NCBI GenBank assembly: GCA_033344875.1 | Contig: JAWPMO010000001.1 | Span: 2,133,595 to 2,197,594 of the forward strand | Length of the DNA stretch: 64,000 bases | From: Ilumatobacteraceae bacterium | Lineage (GTDB): Bacteria; Actinomycetota; Acidimicrobiia; Acidimicrobiales; Ilumatobacteraceae | Reading direction: 5' to 3' | In this document: piece by piece, positions 33,666 through 42,682 of the stretch | Layout of the letters: every line of letters begins with the position of its first letter | How positions within the stretch are numbered: position 1 is the first letter of the stretch | Notes under the pieces: generated by a model | Told to the model about the DNA's origin: nothing | Databases searched by the model: none | What the model saw: the letters and a program-made list of their open reading frames with translations, nothing else | Made by a program: the position numbers and the translations under genes

Positions 33666-34238
33666 TCAATCGCCGGCGCCCGCCCGGGCGCGAACCTCGA
33701 ACTCGTGGTCGAGCAACCAGGCCTTCGCGTCGAGCCCACCGGCGAATCCGGTGAGGTGGCCGTTGCTGCCGACCACCCGGTGGCACGGGACCACGATCGG
33801 GATCGGGTTCTTCCCGTTGGCGGCACCGACGGCGCGCGCCTTGTTCCTGTCGCCGAGCATCGTGGCCTGCTCGCCGTAGCTGACGGTCTCACCGAACGGA
33901 ATCCGGACGAGCGCATCCCAGGCCAGATGCTGGAACGGGGTGCCGGCGGCGGCGAGCGGCAGGTCGAAGTCGGTTCGCTCACCGTCGAAGTACTCGCCGA
34001 GCTGCTCGACCGCGAGCGCGAGCGGCGCATGATCGCCGGCCTCGACGTCGACGATCTCGGCGTCGCCGAGCATCGCCTCGTGGCCGCTCTCACCGTCCCA
34101 GTCGATCGCGACGACGGCGTCGTCGTTCGCGACGATCGTCAACGTGCCGATCGGGGACGGCATCGTGGTGCGGCGGTAGGTCGTGTTCATGTCCGTGTTC
34201 ATGTCCGTGTTCATCTTCGTCTCCATCTTCGTCGTCAT
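33666..34238 (-). CDS. ogt: Methylated-DNA--protein-cysteine methyltransferase
   Basis: Suicide repair protein for O6-methylguanine. With the outermost ATG (34238) it has 190 residues. The acceptor is C152 in VVPCHRVVGSNG, preceded by the GKNPIPI segment; RAVGAANG belongs to the DNA-binding HTH. The N-terminus is a run of in-frame tetrapeptides starting with Met (MTTK, METK, MNTD, MNTD, MNTT), so five ATGs spaced by 12 bases are candidate starts; the last, at 34190, fits the family length best. Follows the Ada-AlkA gene by 16 bases. Confidence 0.92.
   Translation of the reverse strand: MTTKMETKMNTDMNTDMNTTYRRTTMPSPIGTLTIVANDDAVVAIDWDGESGHEAMLGDAEIVDVEAGDHAPLALAVEQLGEYFDGERTDFDLPLAAAGTPFQHLAWDALVRIPFGETVSYGEQATMLGDRNKARAVGAANGKNPIPIVVPCHRVVGSNGHLTGFAGGLDAKAWLLDHEFEVRARAGAGD
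34179..34238. repeat. 12-base tandem repeat at the ogt start
   Basis: Five 12-base units, each opening with ATG on the minus strand (consensus ATGAACACGGAC; the inner copies are identical). Replication slippage would add or remove whole codons and candidate starts without changing frame. Confidence 0.75.
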
Positions 34239-34254
34239 GTCGGGGTCGTTCCGG

Positions 34255-35703
34255 TCAGAGCGAGTTCCAGAGGTGGTGCATGGCGTAGGTGCGCCACGGC
34301 CGCCAGCGTTCGGCATCCGCGACGTCGAGGCCGATCGCGGCGAGGGCGTGCTTGACGCCGAGGTCGGTCCCGAGGAACACGTCGGGGTCGCCGAGCCCGC
34401 GCATGGCGACGTACTCCGCGGTCCATGGCCCGATCCCCTTCACCGCCAGCAACCGCTCGATCGCTACGGGCCGGTCGATACCGGCGTCGATCACGAGATC
34501 GCCGCCGGCGATCATGCCTCCCACCCGCTGCAGTGTGGCTGCCCGCGCTGTCGGCATCGGGAACGCCGCCGGATCGGCGGCCGCGATGCGATCCATCGAC
34601 GGGAACACGTGGGTCAGCGAAGCGTGCTCGACGTCGAGCGGTTCGCCGATCGCATCGGCGAGGCGCCCCGTGACGGTGCGGGCGCCGGCGACGGACACCT
34701 GCTGGCCGACGATGGCTCGGACGATCGTCTCGGTCGGGTCGACCGAACCCGCGGCGCGGAGGCCCGGCGTGGCGGCGACCAGTGGCGCGAGTGCGGGATC
34801 GTGCGAGAGGGCTTCGTCGATGGCGACCGGGTCGGCGTCGAGGTCGAGCAGTCGGCGGACGCGCCACACGGCGGGCGCCAGGTCTCGCCAGTCGGCGAGC
34901 CGGAACGACGCAGCGACGTAGCCGTCGGCCAGCCGGATCGCGACGGTGCCGTGTCCCCGGGGCAGCGCGAGCGCGCGCTCGTACGTCTCACCGTCCCAGA
35001 TCTCGACGCCCGGCACCGCCCGACGTCCGAGGAAATCGAGCAGCTGTTCGCCGGCGAAGGGGTCACGCACCGGGAGTCGTACGGCGACCGTGCCGGTCGC
35101 CGCCGTTGCCGCACCCGCACTCGACCGGCTTCGCAGGTCACTCGGAGCACCGGCGAACACCTCGCGGACCGTGTCGTTGAACTGTCGGACACTGCCGAAT
35201 CCGGCGGCGAACGCGATGTCGGTCATCGTCATGTCGGTCGTCTCGATCAGCACGCGAGCGGTCTGCGCCCGTTGGCTGCGTGCGAGGGCGAGCGGCCCGG
35301 CGCCGAGTTCGTCGGTGAGCAGCCGGTTGAGGTGACGTGTGCTGTAGCCGAGTCGGCCGGACAGGCCGTCGACGCCTTCCCGATCGATGACGCCGTCGGA
35401 GATCAGCCGCATCGCCCGGGCGACGAGGTCGCTGCGGAGATCCCACTCCGGCGACCCGGGCGCCGCGTCGGGCCGGCACCGCTTGCACGCCCGGAAGCCC
35501 CGCTGCTGTGCCGCCGCCGCCGACGGGTAGAAGTCGACGTTCGTTCGCTTCGGCGTGACGGCCGGGCAGCTCGGTCGGCAGTAGATCCCGGTGGTCCGAA
35601 CAGCGATGTAGAACCATCCGTCGAACCGCTCGTCGCGGCTCTGCGCAGCCCGGTAGCACCGGTCGGCATCGAGGTGGATGGCGTCGCTCACAGGCACCAT
35701 CAT
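34255..35703 (-). CDS. Ada-type methylation sensor fused to AlkA DNA glycosylase
   Basis: 482 residues from ATG 35703. Ada N-domain with four zinc cysteines C42, C46, C73 and C76 (YCRPSC...CKRC); in E. coli the first of these accepts methyl groups from phosphotriesters. AraC-type HTH at about 90-185 (MTDIAFAAGFGSVRQFNDTVREVF). Then AlkA_N (about 205-285) and HhH-GPD glycosylase (about 300-482) with VKGIGPWTAEYVAMR and a catalytic Asp in LGTDLGVK. Such AdaA-AlkA fusions are known in actinobacteria. With the downstream ogt it forms a complete adaptive response to alkylation: sensing, activation, base excision and direct reversal. Confidence 0.93.
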   Translation of the reverse strand: MMVPVSDAIHLDADRCYRAAQSRDERFDGWFYIAVRTTGIYCRPSCPAVTPKRTNVDFYPSAAAAQQRGFRACKRCRPDAAPGSPEWDLRSDLVARAMRLISDGVIDREGVDGLSGRLGYSTRHLNRLLTDELGAGPLALARSQRAQTARVLIETTDMTMTDIAFAAGFGSVRQFNDTVREVFAGAPSDLRSRSSAGAATAATGTVAVRLPVRDPFAGEQLLDFLGRRAVPGVEIWDGETYERALALPRGHGTVAIRLADGYVAASFRLADWRDLAPAVWRVRRLLDLDADPVAIDEALSHDPALAPLVAATPGLRAAGSVDPTETIVRAIVGQQVSVAGARTVTGRLADAIGEPLDVEHASLTHVFPSMDRIAAADPAAFPMPTARAATLQRVGGMIAGGDLVIDAGIDRPVAIERLLAVKGIGPWTAEYVAMRGLGDPDVFLGTDLGVKHALAAIGLDVADAERWRPWRTYAMHHLWNSL

Positions 35704-35937
35704 GTCAGCCCCCACCACGGAGCATGAGCGGGAATCGGACACCACGATCGGCGGCTGAAACCCGCTGACCGGGCGAACATGGGGTCAGCGGTCGACGGGC
35801 GCACTCACCGATGTGTCCGCGAGCGGATCATCACCGTCGACCGATGCGCCGACACGCTCGTCGATCACGATCGCCATTTCCCGACACCGTGCGAACGTCG
35901 CTGGTGACCTCGACGATCTGGGCCGAGGTGCTCCCGT
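35704..35937. other. Intergenic region upstream of the Ada-AlkA gene
   Basis: 234 bases between a LapA-domain gene and the alkylation operon. It should hold the operon promoter; no clear Ada box or gene is seen. Confidence 0.4.
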
Positions 35938-36279
35938 TCAGCTGTTCTCGCGGAGGCGCTTCAGTTCTGCGCGTTCTTGCAGCCGGCGCCGGCGTCGATG
36001 CCGCCAGACGAAGCCGATCGATTCGGCACCCAGGACCGCCAACCCGAACGTGATGAGCAGGATCAGGATCAACGGCAGCTGGGTCTCGAACCACAGGAAC
36101 TCGAAACCGACATCGTGCGTGTTCTGGAATGCGACCACCACGAGGAGCGCGAGCGCCGCCACCAGGGCGAAGCCCGTCCACATGATCCCGGTTCCCCGGT
36201 ACTCCTCGACGGTGTCGGCGCGGTCCGCCGAACGCGCGGACGACGCCTCGTCGGTTTCGGACGATTGATCGCGTGCCAT
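35938..36279 (-). CDS. LapA-domain small membrane protein
   Basis: 113 residues from ATG 36279. Two hydrophobic segments, about 33-55 (MWTGFALVAALALLVVVAFQN) and 67-85 (LPLILILLITFGLAVLGAE), with the FQN...V.F......PL spacing of the LapA/DUF1049 family, then a basic coiled tail ([17 protein letters not shown]). Family function in actinobacteria is not defined. The Ser/Asp-rich first 30 residues are probably cytoplasmic. Confidence 0.8.
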   Translation of the reverse strand: MARDQSSETDEASSARSADRADTVEEYRGTGIMWTGFALVAALALLVVVAFQNTHDVGFEFLWFETQLPLILILLITFGLAVLGAESIGFVWRHRRRRRLQERAELKRLRENS

Positions 36280-36361
36280 GACGAGCACATACCCGGTATC
36301 GGGCAGATCGACACGTGGGTGCGATCGTGTGCCAGCGGGTCTGCCCACACGGCGTCGCCCG

Positions 36362-37606
36362 TCACCGGCGACCGAAGCCGAAGAGGTGTTGGGCGACCTT
36401 GCGCATCTGGATCTCCTCGGCGCCCTCGGTGATCCGGTAGCGGCGATGGTGACGGTAGATGTGCTCGAACGGCATGTGGCGCGAGTAGCCCATGCCGCCG
36501 CACGTCTGCATCGCCCGGTCGGCAGCGTCACAGGCGAGCCGGTTGGCCCGGTAGTTGCACATGGCGACCTGGTGGGTGACCTCCATGTGGTGCTGCTGGT
36601 CGAGCCGCCATGCGGTCTCGCGAATCAGTTGTCGGAGCATCGCCGCCTCGGTGTGCAGTTCGACCAGCGGGAACTGGATGCCCTGGTTGACCGACAGCTT
36701 CTTGCCCCAGGTCACCCGGTCGTTCGCGTAGTCGACCGCCAGGTCGATGCAGTGCTGCGCCGCGCCCAGCGAGGATGCCGCCTGACGGATCCGGTTCTCG
36801 TGCACGAAGTGTTGGGCGAGTTCGAGGCCATGGTCGACGCGGCCGAACACGGCGTCGGCGCCGACGCGGATCTCGTTCAGGCTCACCTCGCCGTGGTCGC
36901 TCGGCATGTTGAACGTCCACCAGTAGTGCTCGACCACGAACCCGGGGTCGGCACACGGCACCAGGAACGCGGTGATGCCGACCGGGCTGCCGTCGTCGCC
37001 GGACGTGCGGGCGAAGATGATGTCGTGGGTGGCATGGTGCACCCCGGTGTTCCACCGCTTCATCCCGTTGATGACCCATTCGTCGCCGTCCTCGACCGCG
37101 GTCGTCTCGAGGTAGGTCGCGTCGCTGCCGTGATTGGGCTCGGTCAGCCCGAATGCCAGCCGGCGTGAACCGTCGAGGAACCCGGGCATCCACTCGGCGA
37201 TCTGCTCCGGGGTGCCGAAGTCGCGCATCATCAGGACGGTCGGGAAGTTGCCGACGATCGACGACTCGTTCTGCAGGTCGTTGTGGAGCCCGAGCCCACG
37301 GTGCGCGAGGTGCTCACGGATGATCGCCATCTCGAGGTTCGACGCCGCCCGCCCACCGAACTCCTCGGGCAGCGCCAGGCGGAGCCAGCCGGCCGCGTCG
37401 GCCCGGCGCCGCATCTCACGGAGCAGTTCCTCCCACTCCTCACGCGGCACGCCGTCGTGCTCGAAGTCGGTGCGTGCCCACTCCCGACGATGGTCGAAGA
37501 AGCGCATGTTGTCGTCCGCGTGCTGCAACGGGAGGATCTCGGCCTCGATGAACGCGTCGAGTTCGTCGAGGGTGTGTTGGATCTCAGCCGGGATCGAGAA
37601 GTCCAT
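36362..37606 (-). CDS. Acyl-CoA dehydrogenase family protein
   Basis: 414-residue FAD enzyme oxidising an acyl-CoA at alpha-beta carbons. Domains in order: N-terminal helical (1-125), beta domain with the FAD-binding segment FGLTEPNHGSDAT (about 150-165) and the mid-domain strands (166-260), C-terminal helical bundle with QTCGGMGYSRHMPFEHIYRHHRRYRITEGAEEIQ. No catalytic Glu could be assigned with certainty. Alone on its strand, with the LysR gene 93 bases upstream. Confidence 0.9.
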   Translation of the reverse strand: MDFSIPAEIQHTLDELDAFIEAEILPLQHADDNMRFFDHRREWARTDFEHDGVPREEWEELLREMRRRADAAGWLRLALPEEFGGRAASNLEMAIIREHLAHRGLGLHNDLQNESSIVGNFPTVLMMRDFGTPEQIAEWMPGFLDGSRRLAFGLTEPNHGSDATYLETTAVEDGDEWVINGMKRWNTGVHHATHDIIFARTSGDDGSPVGITAFLVPCADPGFVVEHYWWTFNMPSDHGEVSLNEIRVGADAVFGRVDHGLELAQHFVHENRIRQAASSLGAAQHCIDLAVDYANDRVTWGKKLSVNQGIQFPLVELHTEAAMLRQLIRETAWRLDQQHHMEVTHQVAMCNYRANRLACDAADRAMQTCGGMGYSRHMPFEHIYRHHRRYRITEGAEEIQMRKVAQHLFGFGRR

Positions 37607-37699
37607 GGGCGCAACCTACGCGGGAGGCGTGGGTCGACGACCAGCGGACGGCCGGTCCTCGACCCGCACGCGCCCTGCCGGTGCTCCGGCGTCTCGTGG

Positions 37700-38587
37700 T
37701 CAACCGGGATCGCCGGGTGAGATCGACCCGACGAACGCGTCGGCCGCAGGACTCGGGTTGAACGCGCTCCGGGCGAGGTGCTCCGTGCGCGTCGGCCCCC
37801 GTCGGAGGGCCACGGTCGCGAGCCCGGGTTCGCCCTTCGGCGCGACAGCGGACGGGAGCAGCGCGATGCCGAGGCCCGACTTGACGAGTTCGGCGATGAT
37901 GTCGAGCGCCATCGCCTCGAACGCGACGTCGCGTGTCAGCCCGATCGCTTCGAACGCCCGGTCGCTCTGGGCCCGACCCGGCGTGTCCGTCGGGAAGTCG
38001 ACGAACGTCTCGTCGGCCAACCGAGCGAGATCGATCGACCGTCGGCCGGCGAGCGGATGGTCACCCCCGACCAGGGCGACGTGCCGGTCGCGGGCGAGCA
38101 CCCTCGACCGGACACCGGCGGGGATGTCGCCCGATGGCAGGCCGAGCACGCCGACGTCGACGACACCGTCTCGGATGCCGGCGATGAACTCGTCGCTGCC
38201 ACCGACCTGCAGGCTGACGCTGACCGCCGGGTGGGCAGTGCGGAACGCGAGCAGCGCTGCGGGTACGTCGACGGCGGTGACGGTCGGGATGACGCCCAGC
38301 ACGAGCCGACCGCGCACCTCACCGATCGCCGCCGCCGCATCGGCGACCGCTCGCTCGGCCGCATCGAGCGCCCGCCGGGCCTCCGGCAGGAACGCCGCAC
38401 CGGCGGCGGTGATGTCGACCCGACGACTCGTGCGGGCGAACAGCTCGAAGCCCAGCTCCCGTTCGAGCGCCTTGATCTGGTGGCTGAGCGCTGACTGCAC
38501 GACGTAGCAGCGCTCGGCGGCACGGGTGAAGTTGCCGGTCTCGGCGACGGCGACGACGTAACGCATCTGCTTCAGGTCCACGAGCAC
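37700..38587 (-). CDS. LysR-family transcriptional regulator
   Basis: 295 residues. N-terminal winged HTH at about 5-65 (MRYVVAVAETGNFTRAAERCYVVQSALSHQIKALE in parts), and the periplasmic-binding-like effector domain at about 95-290. Divergent from the FMN reductase/EamA pair with a 132-base gap that contains a LysR-type palindrome directly before this start codon. It is therefore the likely local regulator. Confidence 0.92.
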   Translation of the reverse strand: MLVDLKQMRYVVAVAETGNFTRAAERCYVVQSALSHQIKALERELGFELFARTSRRVDITAAGAAFLPEARRALDAAERAVADAAAAIGEVRGRLVLGVIPTVTAVDVPAALLAFRTAHPAVSVSLQVGGSDEFIAGIRDGVVDVGVLGLPSGDIPAGVRSRVLARDRHVALVGGDHPLAGRRSIDLARLADETFVDFPTDTPGRAQSDRAFEAIGLTRDVAFEAMALDIIAELVKSGLGIALLPSAVAPKGEPGLATVALRRGPTRTEHLARSAFNPSPAADAFVGSISPGDPG

Positions 38588-38594
38588 AGTCTGT

Positions 38595-38606
38595 CAGATT
38601 GATCTG
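38595..38606. promoter_or_regulatory. Candidate LysR binding site
   Basis: CAGAT-TG-ATCTG palindrome, eight bases upstream of the LysR start, in the AT-rich centre of the divergent gap. Fits an autorepression site; 114 bases from the FMN reductase ATG. Confidence 0.5.
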
Positions 38607-38719
38607 GTTTCGAGATTGCTTCGGTGAAAACCATGTGTTGGACTCATTGCCCGATCTCGCTGAGAGTGGATGCCGTCGCCATCCGACGACACCCCGACCA
38701 GACCAACCAGGAGATCACC

Positions 38720-39355
38720 ATGAACACCGCCCACACCACCGACACCATCGACACGGCCGACGCCACGAGTTCCACGCCGACGATCGGCGTTCTGGTCGGC
38801 AGCCTGTCGTCCACGTCGATCAATCGCACGCTCGCCCGCAGCCTGACCGGCCTCATCGGCGAGCGGGCCCATGTCGCCGAGATCGAGATCGGCGACCTGC
38901 CGCTCTACAACTCGGATCTCGACGAGACGCCGCCGGAAGCGGTACGCCGCTTCAAGCGCGAGGTGTCGTCGGTCGACGGCCTGATCGTCGTCACGCCCGA
39001 GTACAACCGGACGATGTCGGCCGTGTTGAAGAACGCGTTCGAGTGGGGGTCGCGCCCGTACGGCGAGAGCATCTGGGCGGGCATCCCGGCCGGTCTCGTC
39101 GGTGCGTCACCCGGGGCGATCGGCACTGCGACCGCCCAACAGCATGTCCGCAACGTGATGTCGTTCCTCGACATGCCGACCCTCGCACAACCGGAGGTCT
39201 ACCTGCAGTTCCGGCCGGAGGTCTTCACCGACGACGGCCGGATCAGCGATGCCGGTACCCGGGGATTCCTCGCCGGGTGGGCCGACCGGTTCGTCGACCA
39301 CGTCCGGCTGCACGCCGACGCCCGTCTCGTCGCGGCCGGGAGTCGAGCGGCGTGA
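38720..39355 (+). CDS. NADPH-dependent FMN reductase
   Basis: 211 residues from ATG 38720 with an AGGAG ribosome site. Flavodoxin-like fold: GVLVGSLSSTSINRTLARSL phosphate loop (about 30-48), LPLYNSDLD, and the flavin-binding PEYNRTMSAVLKNAFEW signature. Reduces FMN with NADPH. Its stop overlaps the EamA start (GTGA). The Thr/Asp-rich first 25 residues are unusual for the family but the ribosome site supports this start. Confidence 0.9.
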   Translation: MNTAHTTDTIDTADATSSTPTIGVLVGSLSSTSINRTLARSLTGLIGERAHVAEIEIGDLPLYNSDLDETPPEAVRRFKREVSSVDGLIVVTPEYNRTMSAVLKNAFEWGSRPYGESIWAGIPAGLVGASPGAIGTATAQQHVRNVMSFLDMPTLAQPEVYLQFRPEVFTDDGRISDAGTRGFLAGWADRFVDHVRLHADARLVAAGSRAA

Positions 39356-40338
39356 GCACCACCACCGCCCCGCTCCCCCACCAGGCCGTCGCCGCGCCGA
39401 TGACCACCCCGACCAGCCCGACCACCACGGCCCGGCCGGCCGGAACCGGACGGGTCGGCATCACGATCGCCACCGCGATCGCACCCGCGACGTGGGGCAC
39501 GACGTATCTCGTCACCTCCGAACTCCTCCCGCCCGGCCACCCCATGTTCGCGGCACTCACACGGTCGCTCCCGATGGGACTCCTCGCACTCGCGATGACC
39601 CGGCGACTCCCCACCGGCGACTGGTGGTGGCGGGCCATGGTGCTGGGTGCGCTCAACATCGGTCTCTTCTTCTCGTTGCTGTTCGTCACCGCTGAACGTC
39701 TGCCGGGCGGTGTGGCCGCGACCGTCGGAGCGGTCCAGCCGACGATCGTCGCACTGCTGGCCTGGGGCGTCCTCCGTGAACGACTGTCGGGCCGGCGCCT
39801 CGGTTGGGGGGTGGTCGGCGTCGTCGGCGTCGGCCTGGTCGTGCTCGGTCCCGGCGCCTCGCTCGACGGTGTCGGGCTCCTCGCCGGCGTTGCCGGAGCG
39901 GCGTCGATGGCGACCGGCGTGACCCTCAGCAAGAAGTGGGGGCGCCCGGCGGGTGTCGGGCCGATGGCCTACGCCGGCTGGTTGCTGACCGCCGGAGGAC
40001 TGTGGCTCCTGCCCGCCGTCGCCGCGTTCGAGGGCGTTCCCTCCGACGTCGACGCCGCCGCGCTCGGTGGGTACGCCTGGCTGGCGGTCGTCGGTGGCCT
40101 CGTGGCGTACATCCTGTGGTTCCGCGGGATCGGCCGTCTGCCGGTCACGGCGACGGCGCTGCTCGGCCTCCTGTCACCGGTGGTGGCCACGCTGCTGGGA
40201 GTCGTCGTGCTCGACGAGTCGTTCAGCATCCTGCAGGTGATCGGCATCGCCCTGACGCTCGCCGCGCTCCTCGCCGGCCAGACCAACGCACCGTCGGCGG
40301 CGTCACGGAAGTCCGCCCGGCGTCGCCGTACGTGGTAG
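39352..40338 (+). CDS. EamA-family drug/metabolite exporter
   Basis: 328 residues from GTG 39352, overlapping the preceding TGA; ATG 39400 is an alternative. Two EamA repeats give about ten membrane helices, starting TIATAIAPATWGTTYLVTSELL and later GGYAWLAVVGGLVAYILWFRGIGRLPVTATALLGLLSPVVATLLGVVVLDE. Transports small metabolites; substrate unknown. Coupling with the FMN reductase under a LysR gene suggests export of a compound linked to redox or xenobiotic stress. Confidence 0.9.
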   Translation: MSTTTAPLPHQAVAAPMTTPTSPTTTARPAGTGRVGITIATAIAPATWGTTYLVTSELLPPGHPMFAALTRSLPMGLLALAMTRRLPTGDWWWRAMVLGALNIGLFFSLLFVTAERLPGGVAATVGAVQPTIVALLAWGVLRERLSGRRLGWGVVGVVGVGLVVLGPGASLDGVGLLAGVAGAASMATGVTLSKKWGRPAGVGPMAYAGWLLTAGGLWLLPAVAAFEGVPSDVDAAALGGYAWLAVVGGLVAYILWFRGIGRLPVTATALLGLLSPVVATLLGVVVLDESFSILQVIGIALTLAALLAGQTNAPSAASRKSARRRRTW

Positions 40339-40348
40339 TGATGCCGCC

Positions 40349-41239
40349 ATGTCGCCCGGAGCATCGTTCGTCAGCTCATGCCCCGCCCGGGCAGCGCTGG
40401 CCGGCAATCCGTCCGACGGCTACGGCGGCGCGGTCGTGGCCGTGCCGGTGCCCGATCTCGCCGCCTTCGCCTCGGCCGAACCGGCCGACCGATTCTCGGT
40501 CCGCGTCGGCGATGCCGATCTCGACCGGCTGCTGGCGGCGACGGCACGCTCGTTCGCCGATGCGGTGGGCCGACCCCGTGATGTCACGCTCTCGGCGACC
40601 ACCACCATTCCGCGGTCGGTCGGTCTCGCCGGTTCGAGCGCGTTGATCGTCTGCGCACTCCGGGTGCTCGCCGCCACGATCGACCACCGATTCGAGCCGA
40701 TCGAACTCGCGCAACTCGCCTTGTCGGTCGAGCGCGACCGGCTCGGCATCGCGGCCGGGCTGCAGGACCGGCTCGTCCAGTCGGTCGGCCAGCTGGTGTC
40801 GATGCGGTTCGACCCCGTCGGTTTCGAGCGCCTCGATCCTCCCGTCGAGCTGCCCCTGTTCGTCGCCTGGTCGGCGTCGGCGGCGCAGACGAGCGACACC
40901 GTCCATCGCTCGCTCCGCCGCCGGTACGACGTCGCCGACCCGCACGTGATCACGAGCATGTCCGGGCTGGCCGAGCAGGCCGACCGTGCGGCGACGGCGA
41001 TCGCGAACGGCGACCTCGATCGCTTGGCTCAGGCGATGAACCGCACCTTCGAGATCCGGTCGATGATGATCGACGTCGACATCGCGACCCGGGCCCTGGT
41101 GCGCATCGCGGTTCGCAACGGGGCCGCGGCGAACTCGGCGGGATCGGGCGGTTCGATCGTCGGCCTCGCCCGCGACCACGACCACCTCACGGAGCTCGAG
41201 TCGGCGTTCGCCGGCCACGGCTTCCAGGTGATCGACTGA
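40349..41239 (+). CDS. GHMP-family sugar kinase (glucuronokinase-like)
   Basis: 296 residues. The N-terminal CPARAALAGNPSDGYGG resembles the PARV-x-L-x-GNPSD-x-x-GG start of glucuronokinase and heptose kinases. The phosphate loop is IPRSVGLAGSSALIV (about 87-101) and a third GHMP motif occurs at NSAGSGGSIVGL near the C-terminus. Substrate cannot be decided; a sugar or uronic acid is more likely than homoserine. Ten bases after the EamA gene, so possibly in its operon. Confidence 0.75.
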   Translation: MSPGASFVSSCPARAALAGNPSDGYGGAVVAVPVPDLAAFASAEPADRFSVRVGDADLDRLLAATARSFADAVGRPRDVTLSATTTIPRSVGLAGSSALIVCALRVLAATIDHRFEPIELAQLALSVERDRLGIAAGLQDRLVQSVGQLVSMRFDPVGFERLDPPVELPLFVAWSASAAQTSDTVHRSLRRRYDVADPHVITSMSGLAEQADRAATAIANGDLDRLAQAMNRTFEIRSMMIDVDIATRALVRIAVRNGAAANSAGSGGSIVGLARDHDHLTELESAFAGHGFQVID

Positions 41240-41245
41240 CGCAGC

Positions 41246-42682
41246 TCAGCTCTTGCGCTGGTGCAGGATCTGCGACACGAGCTTGCCGTCGGCCTGACCG
41301 CGACTCGCCTTCATGATGTGCCCGACGAGCGCGCCCATCGCCTTGCCCTCGCCGGCGCAGAACTTCTCCCACGCATCGGGCTGGGCGGCGATCGCGTCGT
41401 CGACCATCGCTTCGAGCTCCGACGTGTCCATCGCCTCGAAGCCCTTGTCGGCGGCGATGGCCGCGGCGTCGCCGCCACCGCGTGCGATGAGCTCGGCGAC
41501 GACGGTCTTCGCCTGGGTGGCCGTCAGCTGCCCGTCGATCTCCATCCGGGTGAGGCCGGCGAGGTCGGCGGGCGGCAGCGCCGGCTCGGCGCCCGCATCG
41601 GCGAACGCCTCCTTGAGATGCACGACCGCGCGACCGATCTCGCCGCCGGCGGCCTGCACGGCGAACGCGTAGTCGTCCTGTCCGCGCTCGACCAGGATGC
41701 CGACGGCCTCACTGTCGGGTTCGAGGCCCGCGGCCTCGGCGAGTCGGGTGCGACGGGCTGCGGGCAGCACCGGCAGCGCCGCACGGACCGACTCGATCCA
41801 CTCGGTCGACGGGTCGAGCGGGACGAGATCGGGTTCGAGGAAATAGCGGTAGTCGTCGGCGTCTTCCTTGTCGCGCAGCGTGTGAGTGCGGCCGTCGCCC
41901 TCGTCCCAGTGGCGGGTCTGCTGTCGCACTGCCTCGCCGCTCTCGATCAGGATGATCTGGCGCCGGGCCTCGTACTCGATCGCCCGACCGACCGAGCGCA
42001 CCGAGTTGACGTTCTTGATCTCGCAGCGGGTGCCGAACTCGTCGCCGGGGCGCCGGACGCTGACGTTCGCGTCGACACGCATCGAGCCCTCCTCCATCTT
42101 GGCGTCGGACGCCTCGATCGCGAGGAGGATCGCCCGGAGTTCGCCGACGTACGCCTTCGCCTGCTCGGGCGAACGGATGTCGGGACGACTCACGATCTCG
42201 ACCAGCGGCACACCGGCCCGGTTGAGATCGATCAGCGAGTGTTCGGCGCCGTGGACGCGACCCTCTCCCCCACCGACGTGGGTCGACTTGCCGGCGTCCT
42301 GCTCCATGTGGGCGCGCTCGATCCCGACCCGGCTGCCGTCGGGCAGGTCGAGCCAGCCGTCGACGTTGAGCGGATCCTCGTACTGGCTGATCTGGTACGA
42401 CGTCGGCATGTCGGGATAGAAGTAGTTCTTGCGGGCGAACGTGCAGCGCTGCACGGTGCAGTTCAGTGCCAGACCGATCCGCATCGCCAGCTCGACCGCG
42501 TGCCGGTTGAGCACCGGGAGTGCTCCGGGCAGACCGAGGGTGACCGGGTCGATGTTGGTGTTCGGCTCGTCACCGAACCGGTTCGGCGACGCGGAGAACA
42601 GTTTGGTGGCGGTGGAGAGCTCGGCGTGCACTTCGAGCCCGACGACCATCTCCCAGCCGTCGTGGGTCCAGATCTCGCTCAT
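41246..42682 (-). CDS. gatB: Aspartyl/glutamyl-tRNA(Asn/Gln) amidotransferase subunit B
   Basis: 478 residues. GatB of GatCAB, which converts Glu-tRNA(Gln) or Asp-tRNA(Asn) to the amide form with glutamine-derived ammonia. Typical features are VGLEVHAELST at the N-terminus, KNYFYPDMPTSYQISQY, the cradle domain up to about 290, and the C-terminal YqeY-like tail domain (about 330-478). Overlaps the gatA stop by four bases. Order gatC-gatA-gatB. Confidence 0.96.
   Translation of the reverse strand: MSEIWTHDGWEMVVGLEVHAELSTATKLFSASPNRFGDEPNTNIDPVTLGLPGALPVLNRHAVELAMRIGLALNCTVQRCTFARKNYFYPDMPTSYQISQYEDPLNVDGWLDLPDGSRVGIERAHMEQDAGKSTHVGGGEGRVHGAEHSLIDLNRAGVPLVEIVSRPDIRSPEQAKAYVGELRAILLAIEASDAKMEEGSMRVDANVSVRRPGDEFGTRCEIKNVNSVRSVGRAIEYEARRQIILIESGEAVRQQTRHWDEGDGRTHTLRDKEDADDYRYFLEPDLVPLDPSTEWIESVRAALPVLPAARRTRLAEAAGLEPDSEAVGILVERGQDDYAFAVQAAGGEIGRAVVHLKEAFADAGAEPALPPADLAGLTRMEIDGQLTATQAKTVVAELIARGGGDAAAIAADKGFEAMDTSELEAMVDDAIAAQPDAWEKFCAGEGKAMGALVGHIMKASRGQADGKLVSQILHQRKS

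Noticed and set aside
35811-36268. Plus-strand open frames between the Ada-AlkA gene and the LapA gene
   Set aside because: No ribosome site or family pattern, and they run over the LapA-domain gene on the other strand.
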